Below, one piece after another: positions 45,310 to 57,100 of a DNA stretch of 64,000 nucleotides (the first letter of the stretch is position 1; the number at the start of each line of letters is the position of its first letter). This DNA is from Cryptomeria japonica (lineage: Eukaryota; Streptophyta; Pinopsida; Cupressales; Cupressaceae), in contig NC_081409.1 in assembly GCF_030272615.1 (NCBI RefSeq), forward strand, positions 240,093,832 through 240,157,831. Direction: 5' to 3'. The position numbers were made by a program, and so were the translations under genes. The notes under the pieces were generated by a model. That model saw only the letters and a program-made list of their open reading frames with translations, was not told the DNA's origin and made no database searches.

Positions 45310-48300
45310 GACTTTTGGCATCGCTCTCCAAGTCGACGTATTATCTAGTTCCTCCCTCCTCAGGTCACCTCCCATCTTCGGATTCAGGGTATTTGCTATG
45401 TTTCTCTGCAAACTAATTCCTTCTTTCCCAAAGTTGCTTGAGATTTTGAAGCGGGTTACCCACAAAGCGTGCAGCAAATAATTAAAGATTTTTGGAGATA
45501 TGATGCTTTGCCAAGTAATGATGACCTTTCCAACAAGGCATAAATAATTCTTTTTACCTGTCATGATTAAATTTTCCTTCTCTCCCCATATAACGATCCT
45601 TCTAAGGGACTCTTTAATGTTTAAATTGAGATCCTCCTCGTGCCAAATTGATTGGGAGTCAGAGTTAACTCCTATATTCGCTAAACAATCTGCAACACTA
45701 TTTTGCTCTCTGAAGGCATGTTGAATAATTATCTTTAAAACTTGCAATGATCTCCCTGGATTTCATGATGATATTTTCAATTGACCAAGAAGGCTCCGAC
45801 TCCCCCTTTAAACACATAATAATATTAAGTGAATCTCCCTCAAGCCATAATTTATCATAATTAAGATTTTTGGCTAAAATTAAGGTGTTCAGGGTGGCAG
45901 AGGCTTCGGCAAAGTGGCTAGTTTGATTTCCCAGGGGATCAGCCACCGCCTTTAAACAACTTCCAGCAAAATTCCTGACAATGCCCCCATATCCAGCTTT
46001 ACCCGGATTCCCTTTAGAGGCCCCATCAAAGTTAGCCTTAATCCACCCCCGAGGAGGAAAACACCAGATGAGACCTTCTCTTTCATTTTCCTTGCTAGTA
46101 GTAGTGGTAGAGAGGCTCCACCTGTCTTTGAAGTCATCTTTAGCAACAGGTCCATGATTAGTGTCATAGAGGCATTCAAAAATACTCCTAAAAATTTTAT
46201 CTGCCACCACTTCAGGAATAACCCTTCTATCCCTAAAAATCCTATTGTTACGCTCTTTCCAGATATTCCAAATAATAACCGGCAGAGTGATTCTCCAAGT
46301 CTCCACAATTTTAGGATTAGAATTAAGGCATTGCCATTGCTGCCAGGAATCCCCAAGGGAGTTCGGGAAAACCCAGCTCAGGTTCCACCTGCTCAAGATG
46401 ATTTTCCAGATGTCCTGATCAAAAGTGCATTGATGGAGAATATGGCAAGCCGTCTCTTCTTCCCTGCAACAAAGAGAACACCTATTAGGAAAAATAAAAC
46501 CTCTTTTATGAAGGTTGTCCAGGGTTAAAACCTTATTTTGGATGAAAATCCAAAAGAAGATATTAACCGTTGGAACTAAATTCTTGTTCCAAACTTTAGC
46601 CCATATGGGAATTTCTTCCACTGGATCATTATGAATTGCCACAGCTGAGGAAACAGAATATTTCCCATCCAGGGTTTCCCTCCATATCAATCTGTCATCT
46701 TTGTTGTCTCTAGGGATTTTAGCAGAGAGAGCTATCTGAAGGAACTTGAGCCCCGAGCACTGCTGGCTAAAATCAATTTAGTTCCCATTTCTCTAGTAAT
46801 CTCTAACCAACTCACCAAACCTTCTTTTGAACCAGTCTTTCCAATCTTTAAGGATTGGGATTTCCTCCAGAGGTTTATCTAGAATCCATCTATCTTCCCA
46901 AAATCTTATTCTCCTCTTGTCCCCAAGGTTCTAGGTTCTACCAGCAGCAGCCTAGCTTTTAGCAGATCAAACAACATTCCATATAGCTGATCCTTCAACA
47001 ATGAAAGAATTATCAAGGAATTCTTCCTCAGAGGGTTGCATATAGAGATATTTGTTTTTCCAAATTGAGTTCCATTCTCTTTCCTCCCCTTTCAGTCTCC
47101 ATATTTGTTTGGGTAATAAAGCTTTATTCATAGAACCAATGTTCCTTAAGCCCAACCCACCTAAGACCTTAGGGGAACAAATTTTATTCCAGGCAATAAG
47201 CGGAATTCTATTTTTGACTTCCACCCCCGACCAAAGGAACTTTTTTTGGATTCTTTCAATGGCTTCCGCAAACTTTGAGGGAATTTTGAACAGGCTAAGA
47301 GCATAAACAAGAAGATTTTGAAGAGTGGCTTTGAGCAGAGTAATTTTGCCCGCTTGACTAAGGACAACCCCTTTCCAACTAGCAAGTTTCAAGTTAAGTC
47401 TGTCTATCAGCTTATTCCAGAAAGAATCCTCAGGCTTGAGACATAGAGGAAGCCCCAAATAAGTAGAGGGGAGCTCAGATATATTGCAGCCAAGAATCCT
47501 TCCAATCCTTAGTTGCCTTTGGACCGGGGTATTGATGAAGAACAAAGAACTTTTATCCCAGTTGATTTTTTGGCCAGAGGCAGATTCATAAGTGTTTAGA
47601 ATATTCTTCATGTTCTTAGCTTCCAGAATGGTGGCTTCCCCCATGGTAATAGAGTCATCAACAAATTGTTCATGAGAACAAACTACATTGGAGGAAGAAG
47701 GTTTCAAACCCTTAAGATTACCATCTTCCACATTTTAAAGAATAAATCTGCCCAGGCATTCAGCTAGAATAGTGAATAGGATAGGGGATATGGGGTCCCC
47801 CTGTCTAAGACCTCTGGAGCTTTTGAAGAAACTGGACGGGGAACCATTGACTATAACAACAGAGGAGGAAGTTTCCATGAGTTGAGAACAGAGCTGAATA
47901 ACTTTGTCACCAAAACCAAACGCTTTCATGATCCTAAGGAGAAACTGCCAGTTTACTCTATTAAAAGCTTTAGCCATGTCTAACTTTAGGAAGAAGCCAT
48001 GGTTATTCGCCACTTTTAGGGAGTGGATATTTTCATGAACGAATATGATAGAGTCCAAAATCTGTCTTCCAGGGACAATGCCATTCTGCTGGACAGAGAT
48101 AATCCTAGGAAGAATTTCCAACAACCTAGAAGTCAGAACCTTGGATAAAATCTTGTAAATAGAGTTACACAAGCTAATAGGTCTAAACTTGTTGAGAGAA
48201 TCAACTCTGGGGATCTTTGGGATAAGGACAATGAAGGTGGCATTCAGTTCCTTAAGGAATCTTCTAGAGCCAAAGAATTCTTTGACACCATTGCAGATGT

Positions 48301-49732
48301 CAGCCTCCACTATGTGCCAAAATTTTTGGAAGAAGAACATTGGGAAGTCGTCCAGACCAGGGGATTTATCTCCCTGAAAAGAGAACACCGCCTTTTTGAT
48401 TTCTAGATTAGAGGGAATACGGGATAAAAAGTTGTTATCAGCTTTTGTCAGGATTGAAGGAATAGCTTGCAAGAGGGTGTTTTGATTGCTGAAATCCAGA
48501 TTATCCACATCTCCCAGCAGGGTGCTGAAATGCTCGAGAGCTTCCTTTCTGATATCGCTATCCTCAGTTAGGATGCCTTTGTTGCAGGATAAACTGGCTA
48601 TTCTATTGGCTGCCCTATGCTTGAGAGCAGTTAAGTGAAAGAACTGGGTGTTTTTATCTCCTTCCTTCAGGAACAAGGCTCTGGATCTTTGTCTCCAGAA
48701 TGTCTCTTCATTGGAAATGATGGTGTGGTATTTGGATAAAAGATCGTTTTCGGCCATCCTAAGATCTTCAGACAACCCAACCTCTTGGATCCTATCCTGA
48801 ACCTCCTTTATTTTAGCTTTGACTTGAATTTTTCTTTTGAATATATCACCAAAAATCTCTTTGTTCTAGATTTTAATTTTAGCTTTTAGGATATTGAGCT
48901 TTTTGGCAATTCTAAAAAGAGTCGCACCCTCCACTTCATAATTCCACCATTTAGCAATACGAGCTTCTAGAGAAGGATGGGAAAGCCAAGCTTTTTCAAA
49001 TCTGAAAAGGAAGTTTCTCTTGGCCGAAAAAGAGTTGGCAGTAAAGGAGATGGGGTAATGGTCAGACCCAATTTTGATGATAGAAGCAAGGGAGCAGCTA
49101 TACTTAGAAAACCGGTCAGGAGAAATTGAAGATCTATCAAGCTTAACTTGAATCAGATCAGCTCCGGTTCTTCTATTGGTCCAAGTGTAATTGATACCCT
49201 GGAGATCCACATCAATGAGAGCTTGATCATTTATGAAATCCATAAGGTCTTGTTTCCCATCAAGTCATAAAGGGATACCTCCCATCTTCTCTTCCTCTTT
49301 GAGCGGAGTATTGAAATCTCCCATAATAATCCAGCTTTGATCAGCAAACTTGAGTCTGTCGGCTACCAGGCTGTTCCAGTATTTAACTCTCCTGGTTTTG
49401 GTGTTGGGCGCGTAGACATTAGATAACACCCAAACAAAGTTGTCCTTAATATGCTCAAGCTGAACAAAGTTCCTATTAAAAGCAGAGATGATTTCCTTAC
49501 CTATTATAGGTTTTTGGTTCCAAAAAATCACAGTTCCTCCAGAAGCTCCCTCCGAGTTAGATCCTATGACCCCATTTTCCTTGAAAATTCTAATCTTTTC
49601 AACTTTTTCCTTAAACATCTTGGTTTCCTGTACCAGGACCACATCCGGTTTGTGATCTCTTATGATGTTTCGCAACACATCCTGCTTATGAGGGGCGTTC
49701 AACCCTCTGATATTCCAGGATATTATCTTCAT
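45310..49732 (-). pseudogene. LINE ORF2: endonuclease, RT, zinc region, RNase H
   Basis: Encodes an apurinic-type endonuclease ('ISWNIRGLN', 'VQETKM', 'NVYAP', 'MGDFN', 'GSDHYPISF'), then RT ('LIPKIPRVDSLNKFRPISLCN', motif A 'FFLKLDMAKAFNRV', 'RGLRQGDPISPILF', catalytic 'FVDDSI'), then a zf-RVT region ('RCSLCCREEETACHILHQC', about 46430-46485) and RNase H ('FDGASKGNPGKAGYGG', 'AEASATLNTL', 'LEGDSLNII'). The same frame is interrupted by stops at 49265 (TGA), 48866 (TAG), 47735 (TAA) and 46967, with more stops at 46700-46960. A frameshift near 45740 separates the RNase H core from its tail 'HAFREQNSVADCLAN'. Dead copy, but domain order is complete. Confidence 0.92.
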
Positions 49733-51366
49733 ACTTTAACTGGGGAAAGGGCTGACTCAATGGAACATTGTGTTCCATCAGCACGGTTCTTCCAACTTTC
49801 CTGTTCCTTTTGATGTTTTAGGGATGGCCTTCCCTTCTTTTTGTTCTGACTTCCAACATCTGCCTTTTTCTTGATCTTGCTTCTAGTTGAGATTCCTCCA
49901 TTGAGTTTCTCCTTGTTTGTTTTTCCTTCTCTCGAACCAGGAATCCGAAGATTCCCATCCAGCATATCCACACTTTGAGGAGGGGTTTTACATAGAAGTG
50001 GCTTTGGGCTTCCATTAGTTAAAAGCAGTAAGGGCTCAATGTCAGTAGGGTCTTGAGCTTCATTAAAGTCTTCCTCGACCGATTTTGAGAATGATGTGGC
50101 TAGAATGGTTTCTTCCTTCTCCTAACTAACAGATCCAGCCTCCTGGTCTAGGATAGTTTCTTCCTTCTCCTGACTGACAGATCCAACCTCCTGGTCCTCT
50201 GGGTTATTTTTATTGTTCGACTCAATACCTTGCTCTACTTCTTTAGAGCTCTCTGGTTGGTTGTTAGAGCAGACACAGTCTTGTTTATCATTACTGCTAT
50301 TCCCAATCCTCCTGACTTCATTTGCTAAATCCGTTACATCCTTATTTTGATTACACTCAGTTGGTGGGTTTCCTTTTATATTTACCATTTGCCAGATCTT
50401 TTTGTTCTTGATGTTGCTATCGGTCTTGCTTTCCTTGCTTTTCTTGAGCGGACATGATTTTGCCCAATGCCCCGATTTTTTGCAGTGGAAACATGCAAAC
50501 GGAAGAGATTCGTATTCAATAGCTTGTGACCATTTTCCAAGTTTAGATATTATTTCTATGGATTGAGGCATATTCGTGATTTGATTAACATTTATGCAGA
50601 TACGAGCAAAGACTAACCTTGATTTAGCCGCCATCATCGGGTCAATCGTTAGGAGTTCTCCAAAGGATTTCGCAATACCCTTGAAAACTTCCTCATTCCA
50701 GTATTCCAGCGGGAGACCCGGGAGACGCGTCCATACTGGCGCAGAAACAAAGAAGGACTCGTCAAGGGTAAGGTTTGAGGCCCATTTCTGAAGAGCCAGA
50801 GATGACTTACCAAACATCCAGGGGCCTTCGCAGAGAGCTTCATTCATGTCTTCTTTAGAGTTAAAAGCGAAGGTAAAAAACCCTTTAGGCAGCGCTGCCA
50901 CATCCACTTGACCTTTTATGAGCCATTTTCTCCTTATGAAATTCCTAACATCGTCGATGTTAGGCCTGAAACCGGAGAATTGTCCCACTAATGTCATGGA
51001 TAGGCCGGCTACAGTCATGTCAACCACTTTGTCTGGAACAGAGATAACAACTAGTCCAGAGGCTGGGTCTGAGATATTTGTAACTTCCGGAAGCCCAGAT
51101 TTAGCTAGCGACTTCACTCCAAAGAGAAAAGACCATTTTTTACCTTTACCTCTGTCGTGTGGGTCCCAGGGTTTCGAATCTTTATCCTCTCCTGGTTTTG
51201 CTTTTTCCTTGTCCTCTTTTGACCCTTGAGATGCTTGACCTCCTGCCTGTTTGCCAGTTTTGGTCCTAGAAAAACTGCAATCTCCAGGAAATCCACCATT
51301 TCCCAATTTGAAATTTGGGATTCCTGCTCCTTTTCGCTCCGCCATGACAACCATTCCTTCTCGCAT
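49729..51366 (-). pseudogene. LINE ORF1: DUF4283 and CCHC zinc knuckle, one nonsense codon
   Basis: Open for 414 codons (51366-50125), then a TAG at 50122-50124, then open again in the same frame to 49729, about 545 codons in all. Residues 1-80 are basic and Ser/Gly rich; about 120-260 form the DUF4283-type domain of plant LINE ORF1 proteins ('GPWMFGKSSLALQKW', 'APVWTRLPGLPLEYWNEEVF', 'RLVFARICINVN'); residues 292-305 are an intact CX2CX4HX4C knuckle. The TAG lies in a repeated Q/E-rich segment where the sister unit has CAG, so a single C-to-T change explains it. Such proteins bind the LINE RNA. The start used is the first Met of this frame; another short frame begins just upstream. Confidence 0.88.
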
Positions 51367-51439
51367 TTGTTGTTGTTACTACTTTCTCCCATTCCTTCCT
51401 TCTTCTTCTAGCTATATCAAGGTTAAATCTTTGTCTCCA

Positions 51440-51891
51440 TAAATTGCGTGCCTTTAAGAAATCTTTTATTTCTTAATAATTTGTTTTATTCTTCTATATT
51501 TTTTAATGTTAACTCTTATATTCATATCCCTTCCTCTTTTTACCATAATTTTAAATTTACTTGGTGGATATGCCATGCCTATTGAAGTTTGTTTGCTAGA
51601 AATATTTTCCCTTATGACTTGATTTATATCACCCTTTATGATAAAAAAACTCTTATTAACATGTTTCCATGGTGCTTTAGATTTTTTCTAATTGATCCTT
51701 TAGCAACTTGTTTCATTGGATTACTTTCTAGCTAGTCTCTATGATCTCTTATATCTTGTTGTCCTCCAACCACTCCTTTGCCTCTACGATACAAATTCTT
51801 CCTTCCAAGCTCATTTACTTATTGTCATGCCAGTCTAATGACTACATTAACAAGTTTGATATAGGGTTGTAAATATATTGGTTGTCCCAAT
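51440..51891. other. Intergenic DNA left of satellite
   Basis: T-rich sequence between the LINE 5' end and the tandem array; no frame or repeat recognised. Confidence 0.4.
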
Positions 51892-53010
51892 TCTATGCCT
51901 CTAATTATATGGTATTTTCAAGGTGTTTACTGTGCTTGATAGAATAATTGTCCATGCTTTCTTCATTGAAATTTAATCCTAGACTATGTTTCTCTTGTTT
52001 GTTATTGTCTCCCCCTTGGAAAATGTAATTTATTTTGGGATGAAGTTTCTCTAGTTACTTCAAATCCACTCCCCATTGAATCCTAGTTCTATACCTCTAA
52101 TTATATGGTTTTTTGAAGGTGTTTATCACGCTTGATAGAATAATTGTCCATGTTTTCTTCATTGAAATTTAACCCTAGACTATGTTTATCTTGTTTGTTG
52201 TTGTCCCCCCCTTGAAAAATGTAATTTATTTTGGGATGAAGTTTCTTTAGTTACTTCAAATCGACTCCTTGTTGAAGCCTAGTTCATTGTACCTCCAATT
52301 ATATGGTGTTTTCAAGGCGTTTATTGTTCTTGATAGAATAATCGTCCATGTTTTCTTCATTGAAATTTAACCTTAAACTATGTTTCTCTTGTTTGTTGTT
52401 GTCTCTCCATCGAAAAATGTAATTTGTTTTAGAATGAAGTTTCTCTAGTTACTTCAAATCGACTCCTTGTTGAAGCCTAGTTCACTACCTCTAATTATAT
52501 GTTGTTTTCAAGGTGTTTATTATGCTTGATAGAATAATTGTCCATGTTTTCTTCATTGAAATTTAACCCTAGACTATGTTTATCTTTTTTGTTGTTCTTC
52601 CCCCCGCCCCCTGAAAAATGATTTGTTTTGGGATGAAATTTTTCTAGTTACTTCAAGTCCACTTCCTATTGAATCCTAGTTCTCTAGCTCTAATTATATG
52701 GTGTTTTCAAGGCATTTATTGTGCTTGATAGAATAATTGCCCATGATTTCTTCATTGAAATTTAACCTTAGACTATGTTTCTCTTGTTTGTTGTTGTCCC
52801 CCGCCCCCCGAAAAATATAATTTATATTGGGATAAAATTTCTCTAATTACTTCAAATCCACTCCCTATTGAATCCTAATTCTCTACCTCTAATTATATGG
52901 TATTTTCAAGGTGTTTATTGTACTTGGTAGAATAATTGCCCATGTTTTCTCATAGAACTTTCACCCTATGTTTCTCTTGTTTTTGTTGTCTCTACTTGTA
53001 AAAATTTAAT
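51892..53010. repeat. Tandem satellite, period ~195-199 bp, 5+ units
   Basis: Units start at the word AATTATATGG/T near 51903, 52099, 52298, 52493, 52692 and 52891. Each has 'TTTTCAAGGTGTTTATTG', 'TTGATAGAATAATTG', 'CATGTTTTCTTCATTGAAATTTAACC', 'TTGTTTGTTGTTGTC', a C-run and 'TTGGGATGAAGTTTCTCTAG'. The sixth unit is partial. Units differ by scattered changes. Confidence 0.95.
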
Positions 53011-53159
53011 TACTATATTTTTTTCTCTAATTTTGCTTCAATAAAAGATGTTTAGGTAATATAGATTATTATACAAATTTCTCTCCTTAAGACCCCACCT
53101 TCCCCCAAAAAGAAGAAAGAACAATAAAAACAAAAAACTCTAAAATTACAGCCACAATG

Positions 53160-53560
53160 GGGAAAAAACGGCCCCAGGAGCGTCAAATTCTATCGCCGAA
53201 AACAGCGCCGTCGGCGTAGGGTGCCGTTGGCCGGACGGCTGGTCCAGTTGCGGGGCCCACGTGCTACTACACATTTGAACGCTAAGTTTACCCACTCCAA
53301 AAGCAATTTAATGTTTGGGAGACTTTGCTACGTAATTGCCGATAAAGTCAGCGTCACAGGCTGTCCGGTCGGGCAGGCAAAGAGCCGTGAAGAACTCGCT
53401 GCCCGCCGTCACCATCAGCTGTCGGTGCTGGCTGCCCGTCCAGACGACGTTGCCTTCCTCGTCCATATTCCATGCACCGCATGCAACGCGTCAACCCAAC
53501 GATAACAACACGGGTGTTGTAAGCGAAAACGAAATGAAATGAAAAAATTAACATTATGTA
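53160..53560. promoter_or_regulatory. CpG-rich region upstream of the bHLH gene
   Basis: GC- and CG-rich block in otherwise AT-rich DNA, 550-950 bp upstream of the bHLH start codon. Overlapping frames on both strands (up to 115 codons) look like composition effects. Could be a promoter CpG island; no specific site can be assigned. Confidence 0.4.
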
Positions 53561-53628
53561 ACAAACAAACCTTATTAACTCCATGGAATATTTTGAGGCC
53601 TGAAAGCCTCTAAAAGCTTTCCGCCAAA

Positions 53629-53636
53629 ATATATAA
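53629..53636 (+). promoter_or_regulatory. Possible TATA box of the bHLH gene
   Basis: ATATATAA, followed by GAG, about 480 bp before the ATG. A second TATA-like word (GTATATATG) is at 53768-53776. If either is used, the leader contains upstream ATGs, including a 78-codon frame at 53774-54010. Start site unknown. Confidence 0.35.
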
Positions 53637-54106
53637 GAGCCAAATTTCCAACAACCGCTAACTTTTGAGCGGAAAAAAAAGGTCGGTGGCGGAAAAAGCA
53701 AAAGAGTACTTAAACATTTTTACCAAACGCTGAAGAAATGAAATAAAAAAATAAAGCGAGAGCGCAAGTATATATGTATGTTTGTTTTTATCTATTTATT
53801 TTGGCGCTACAAAACAAGAAAGATGAAGCGATGGAAATTAAAGGAAAAGAAGAAAAATTCTCTGCTCTCTTTAAAACGACCGGGGTTTGGGTTGTATCAC
53901 AGCTGGAAGCTTTCATCTGTCTCAGTCATGAACAGTGGGGATTCTTTTTGACATCTAAAGCTATATCTAAAACGTGTTTTTTCATAGTCTGCTGCTGCAG
54001 CTTGCTTTGATTTTAACATTACAGGCGAAGAGGATAGAAAACTGTACGCGTGTTGTTTTTTTTTCGTTTGGGTGGGTTTTGTTTGCTTTTGGTTGGGTGA
54101 GAGAAT

Positions 54107-57100
54107 ATGCGGAATAATGGCGGGATGAGCTTGGCAGCAGCAGCACATATGGAGGAACGTAAAACGTCTGCTTGTTCTGCTTCGGTGACGGCTGGCGATT
54201 GTTCTTCTGGCGGTGCTGGTCTTTGGAGTAAGCAGCATTTGGAGCCCGGAAGTGAGCTGGTGGATAACGCTGTGTCTGTTATGAATAACCAGGCGCTCTG
54301 GGATCACCATCTGAGAACGTAAGATGTGGGAGCATGGTGGTTTTGAGCTTTGGGATGTAGAATTTGGGTTTTTGGGTGGGCATGGTTGTGTTTTTTAGAT
54401 AAAAAAGTTTGTTTTAGGGTTCAGTGGGAGGTCGTGAGTTCGAGTCGCTTTGTGTGAGGCGTTTTCTGGTGAGTCGGAGTGGGGATTGTTTGCAAATGTT
54501 TGGTCCCGAGACGTGCTTTTGTGCTCTGAAGTTTGGAATGGTTCAGATGTTATGTTAATTTTGCTTTATTGATTTTAATTTTCGGTCATTTTGTTGTATT
54601 TTTGTGTTCCAAATGGTAGTGTAGCTCTGCTATTGTGTTATATTTATGGCACTTCTCATTCCTTTTCATAGCCAATTTTTTATCAGCCGGTTGTGATTCT
54701 CATGAGCTCTTTAGTTTGCTGCATTTTTGTGCCTTGAACTGGAGTCTGATGTTCTGATATTACGTTTTTATTTGTAATTTCGCCATAATTCTATGCCTCG
54801 AGCTTTGGTTCCATTCTCATACCGTGTTAATTTTTGGATTCATGGTGTTTTCCCCCCGTGAGGCACTTTTGTGCTTCGAACTCTATTTTTGAACTCTATT
54901 TTTGTTCTGATACAATGTTATTTTGCCCGGTTCTTTTATGGAAAATGGTGACAGAATCTCCTGAGCATTTTCTTTAGCTCTGAACTCTGCTGTTTACCTG
55001 CCTGGAAAGGAGGAGCCATTTTTAATATCCTTAACATCCTGAAACACTTCTAGCGGCCCTCAGATGAAATTTTTGGTTCTAAGGACTGACTGGTATTTAT
55101 TCCGAATTTTTGACCTTTTTATCCTTAGTGCCAAGGACCGAATACCGCCATATCAATCTCTTTATCGTTAGTGCCAAGGATTCTGGGCTATTCAGTACGC
55201 CATTTTGCGAGTTCATTTTGTCCTATCGGCCTCCTTATCCAGGAGCGAGGGTCATACATTTTGTCACAAGGGCTTCCTTACGTTTAGTGGCAACGACTTG
55301 AAGGTATCCGCTCTACTAAATTCGACCTGGTACGATCCTACCCTCGTTCATCAATGGGCTATTAACGAAGTTCATTGCTTTTCCTTCTTGTTTGTATCGA
55401 GGCAATGTGTTGAGCTTGGTCAGTCTGTGTTGATATTTGTTGCTCAGACTGCTGATAGTTGTAAGCTTTGTGGTATTAGTTTTATATTATCCTAATGCTG
55501 TAAGTCTCTGAGCAGATTATGCAGTGCAAGACCCTGAACTTTTGGGAGGCTTCAGGTTCGAGTCCCTTTTAAGTCGAATGTTTCGTATTTGTCTCACGAA
55601 CGTGCTGTATGGCAATTGTCGAGTGATTTTGTAGAGAGTTTGTCTAGTTTTGAGTTTTGAAATCATTGAAATATTTGTTGTTCAATTTTCTGAGAATTTG
55701 TGTGTTTTTTGGCTGATTTTTGTAGTTTTACGCTTTCATAATTTCCACATAAATAACGTCTAAGTTTGGTAATCGATTCGTCTAGTCGCCAATTCTTACA
55801 AGCGAATTGAAATTTAATAGAGTTGTACCTGACAGGTTTCAGGTTCAAGTCCCTTGGGAACGTCTGTATCAACATTTTGTTCAGTTGCAACTGTGGAGCA
55901 GTTTCCTGTTCCCTCCCTATGGTTCTAAGCTTCCCACTGCCTGTGGATTTAGTTTTAATTCATGAATTATTGAAAATTGTCTGGATTTTGCCTTTGTGTT
56001 AGGCTCTTTGCTGATTCTCGCTTAAAGGTAATTTTGTGTGAGTATAATTCGGTTTATCCCTGGGAGATTTCTGTTATTTTTTTCGTTTCTTAAGAGTTTT
56101 GGTGAAAAAGCAGAACTCTGCAATTTATTCTTAAATTTGTAAGCAATCCCCACTGCCTAAAGGTGTGTAATTTGTGGAGTTTTCATCTTAAAAGATTTTA
56201 GCTCGAGTAAAATTTCTCGCTGAACACCTCACCCGTCCTTCGTTCGAGTTTGCTCGCATACGGATATTTTTCAGCCCCCGAGCTTTCCACGTTGTTACCT
56301 AGTGTGCTTTTGTGAGTATTTATTTTGTGCTCCAGTGTGCAGATTTTTTCCGTACACTCAAAAGCTTTGCAACTTGCGTTGTGTTGTTTGCTTGAAACGG
56401 ATGTTTCAGGTTCGAATCGGTTGCAAACTTGCAATAGTATGCAAGTTGCAATGAGCCAGAAATAATCATATAGCGTTTCTTTCCGATCATCTTTTTGTAG
56501 CCTACACTTTAATTGCATTTAGTTTGTTCTAGGTTTTAAAATCTCTGCAATATGCCACGCCTAATTTATCGAGCAATCGAGCTTTGTAACCATCGCCTGG
56601 TTTGCTTAGCATTTCATGCATTTATTAACATAGGCTACTAATCACCTTATTTCTTCCAACATATTAAATTTTTTGCAATTTATGAAGCAGTTACTGCAAG
56701 TTTTGCTCTGCATGTAGAGAATATCTATACCGTAGCTGCATTTCAAAGCTTTACAGTTTATCCGTTATCGCGTGGTTTGCTGAGAAATTTATGGAACCTT
56801 TTTACGAAATATTGTTCTTTTAATCATTTTCAGCAGTTTTGTTCTATTGCAATCCGTGAAATAATCGACCGTTTTCTCTGCAGGTCGTCCGGAATGCCTA
56901 TTTACAATATACAGGGCAACACAACCTCAGCCGAAATGAAAGACCTCTGGGCGAATTCAACCATGAGCAACGAAATCACCTGGACAACCTCCCCCGCCAC
57001 TAACAACAGCAATTCTCTGAAAAAGCTCATTTCAAGCTCGCCGCAAGCAAAGAATCTCAGTAGCAATGCACTGCAAAATGCAAGTTCCTTTTCCAGCGTA

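Larger units (their letters stand above)
43600..51430 (-). mobile_element. Long plant L1-type LINE with ORF1, ORF2 and an extra ORF
   Basis: Minus-strand order: short 5' leader (about 51430-51367), ORF1 (51366-49729), ORF2 (49732-about 45310), a third open region (45273-43831), then a 3' end (43830-43650) with 'GGGGCCCCTTCAAAACC' and 'CACCTTAATCAAAAAC'. ORF1 and ORF2 overlap by four bases, as in many LINEs. No long poly(A) or clear target duplication was found, so the outer borders are approximate. The copy is inactive: ORF1 has one stop, and ORF2 has several stops plus a frameshift. Confidence 0.85.

Noticed and set aside
53221-53701. Frames of 94-115 codons upstream of the bHLH gene
   Set aside because: Open on both strands because of high GC; no domain or splice logic links them to the gene.
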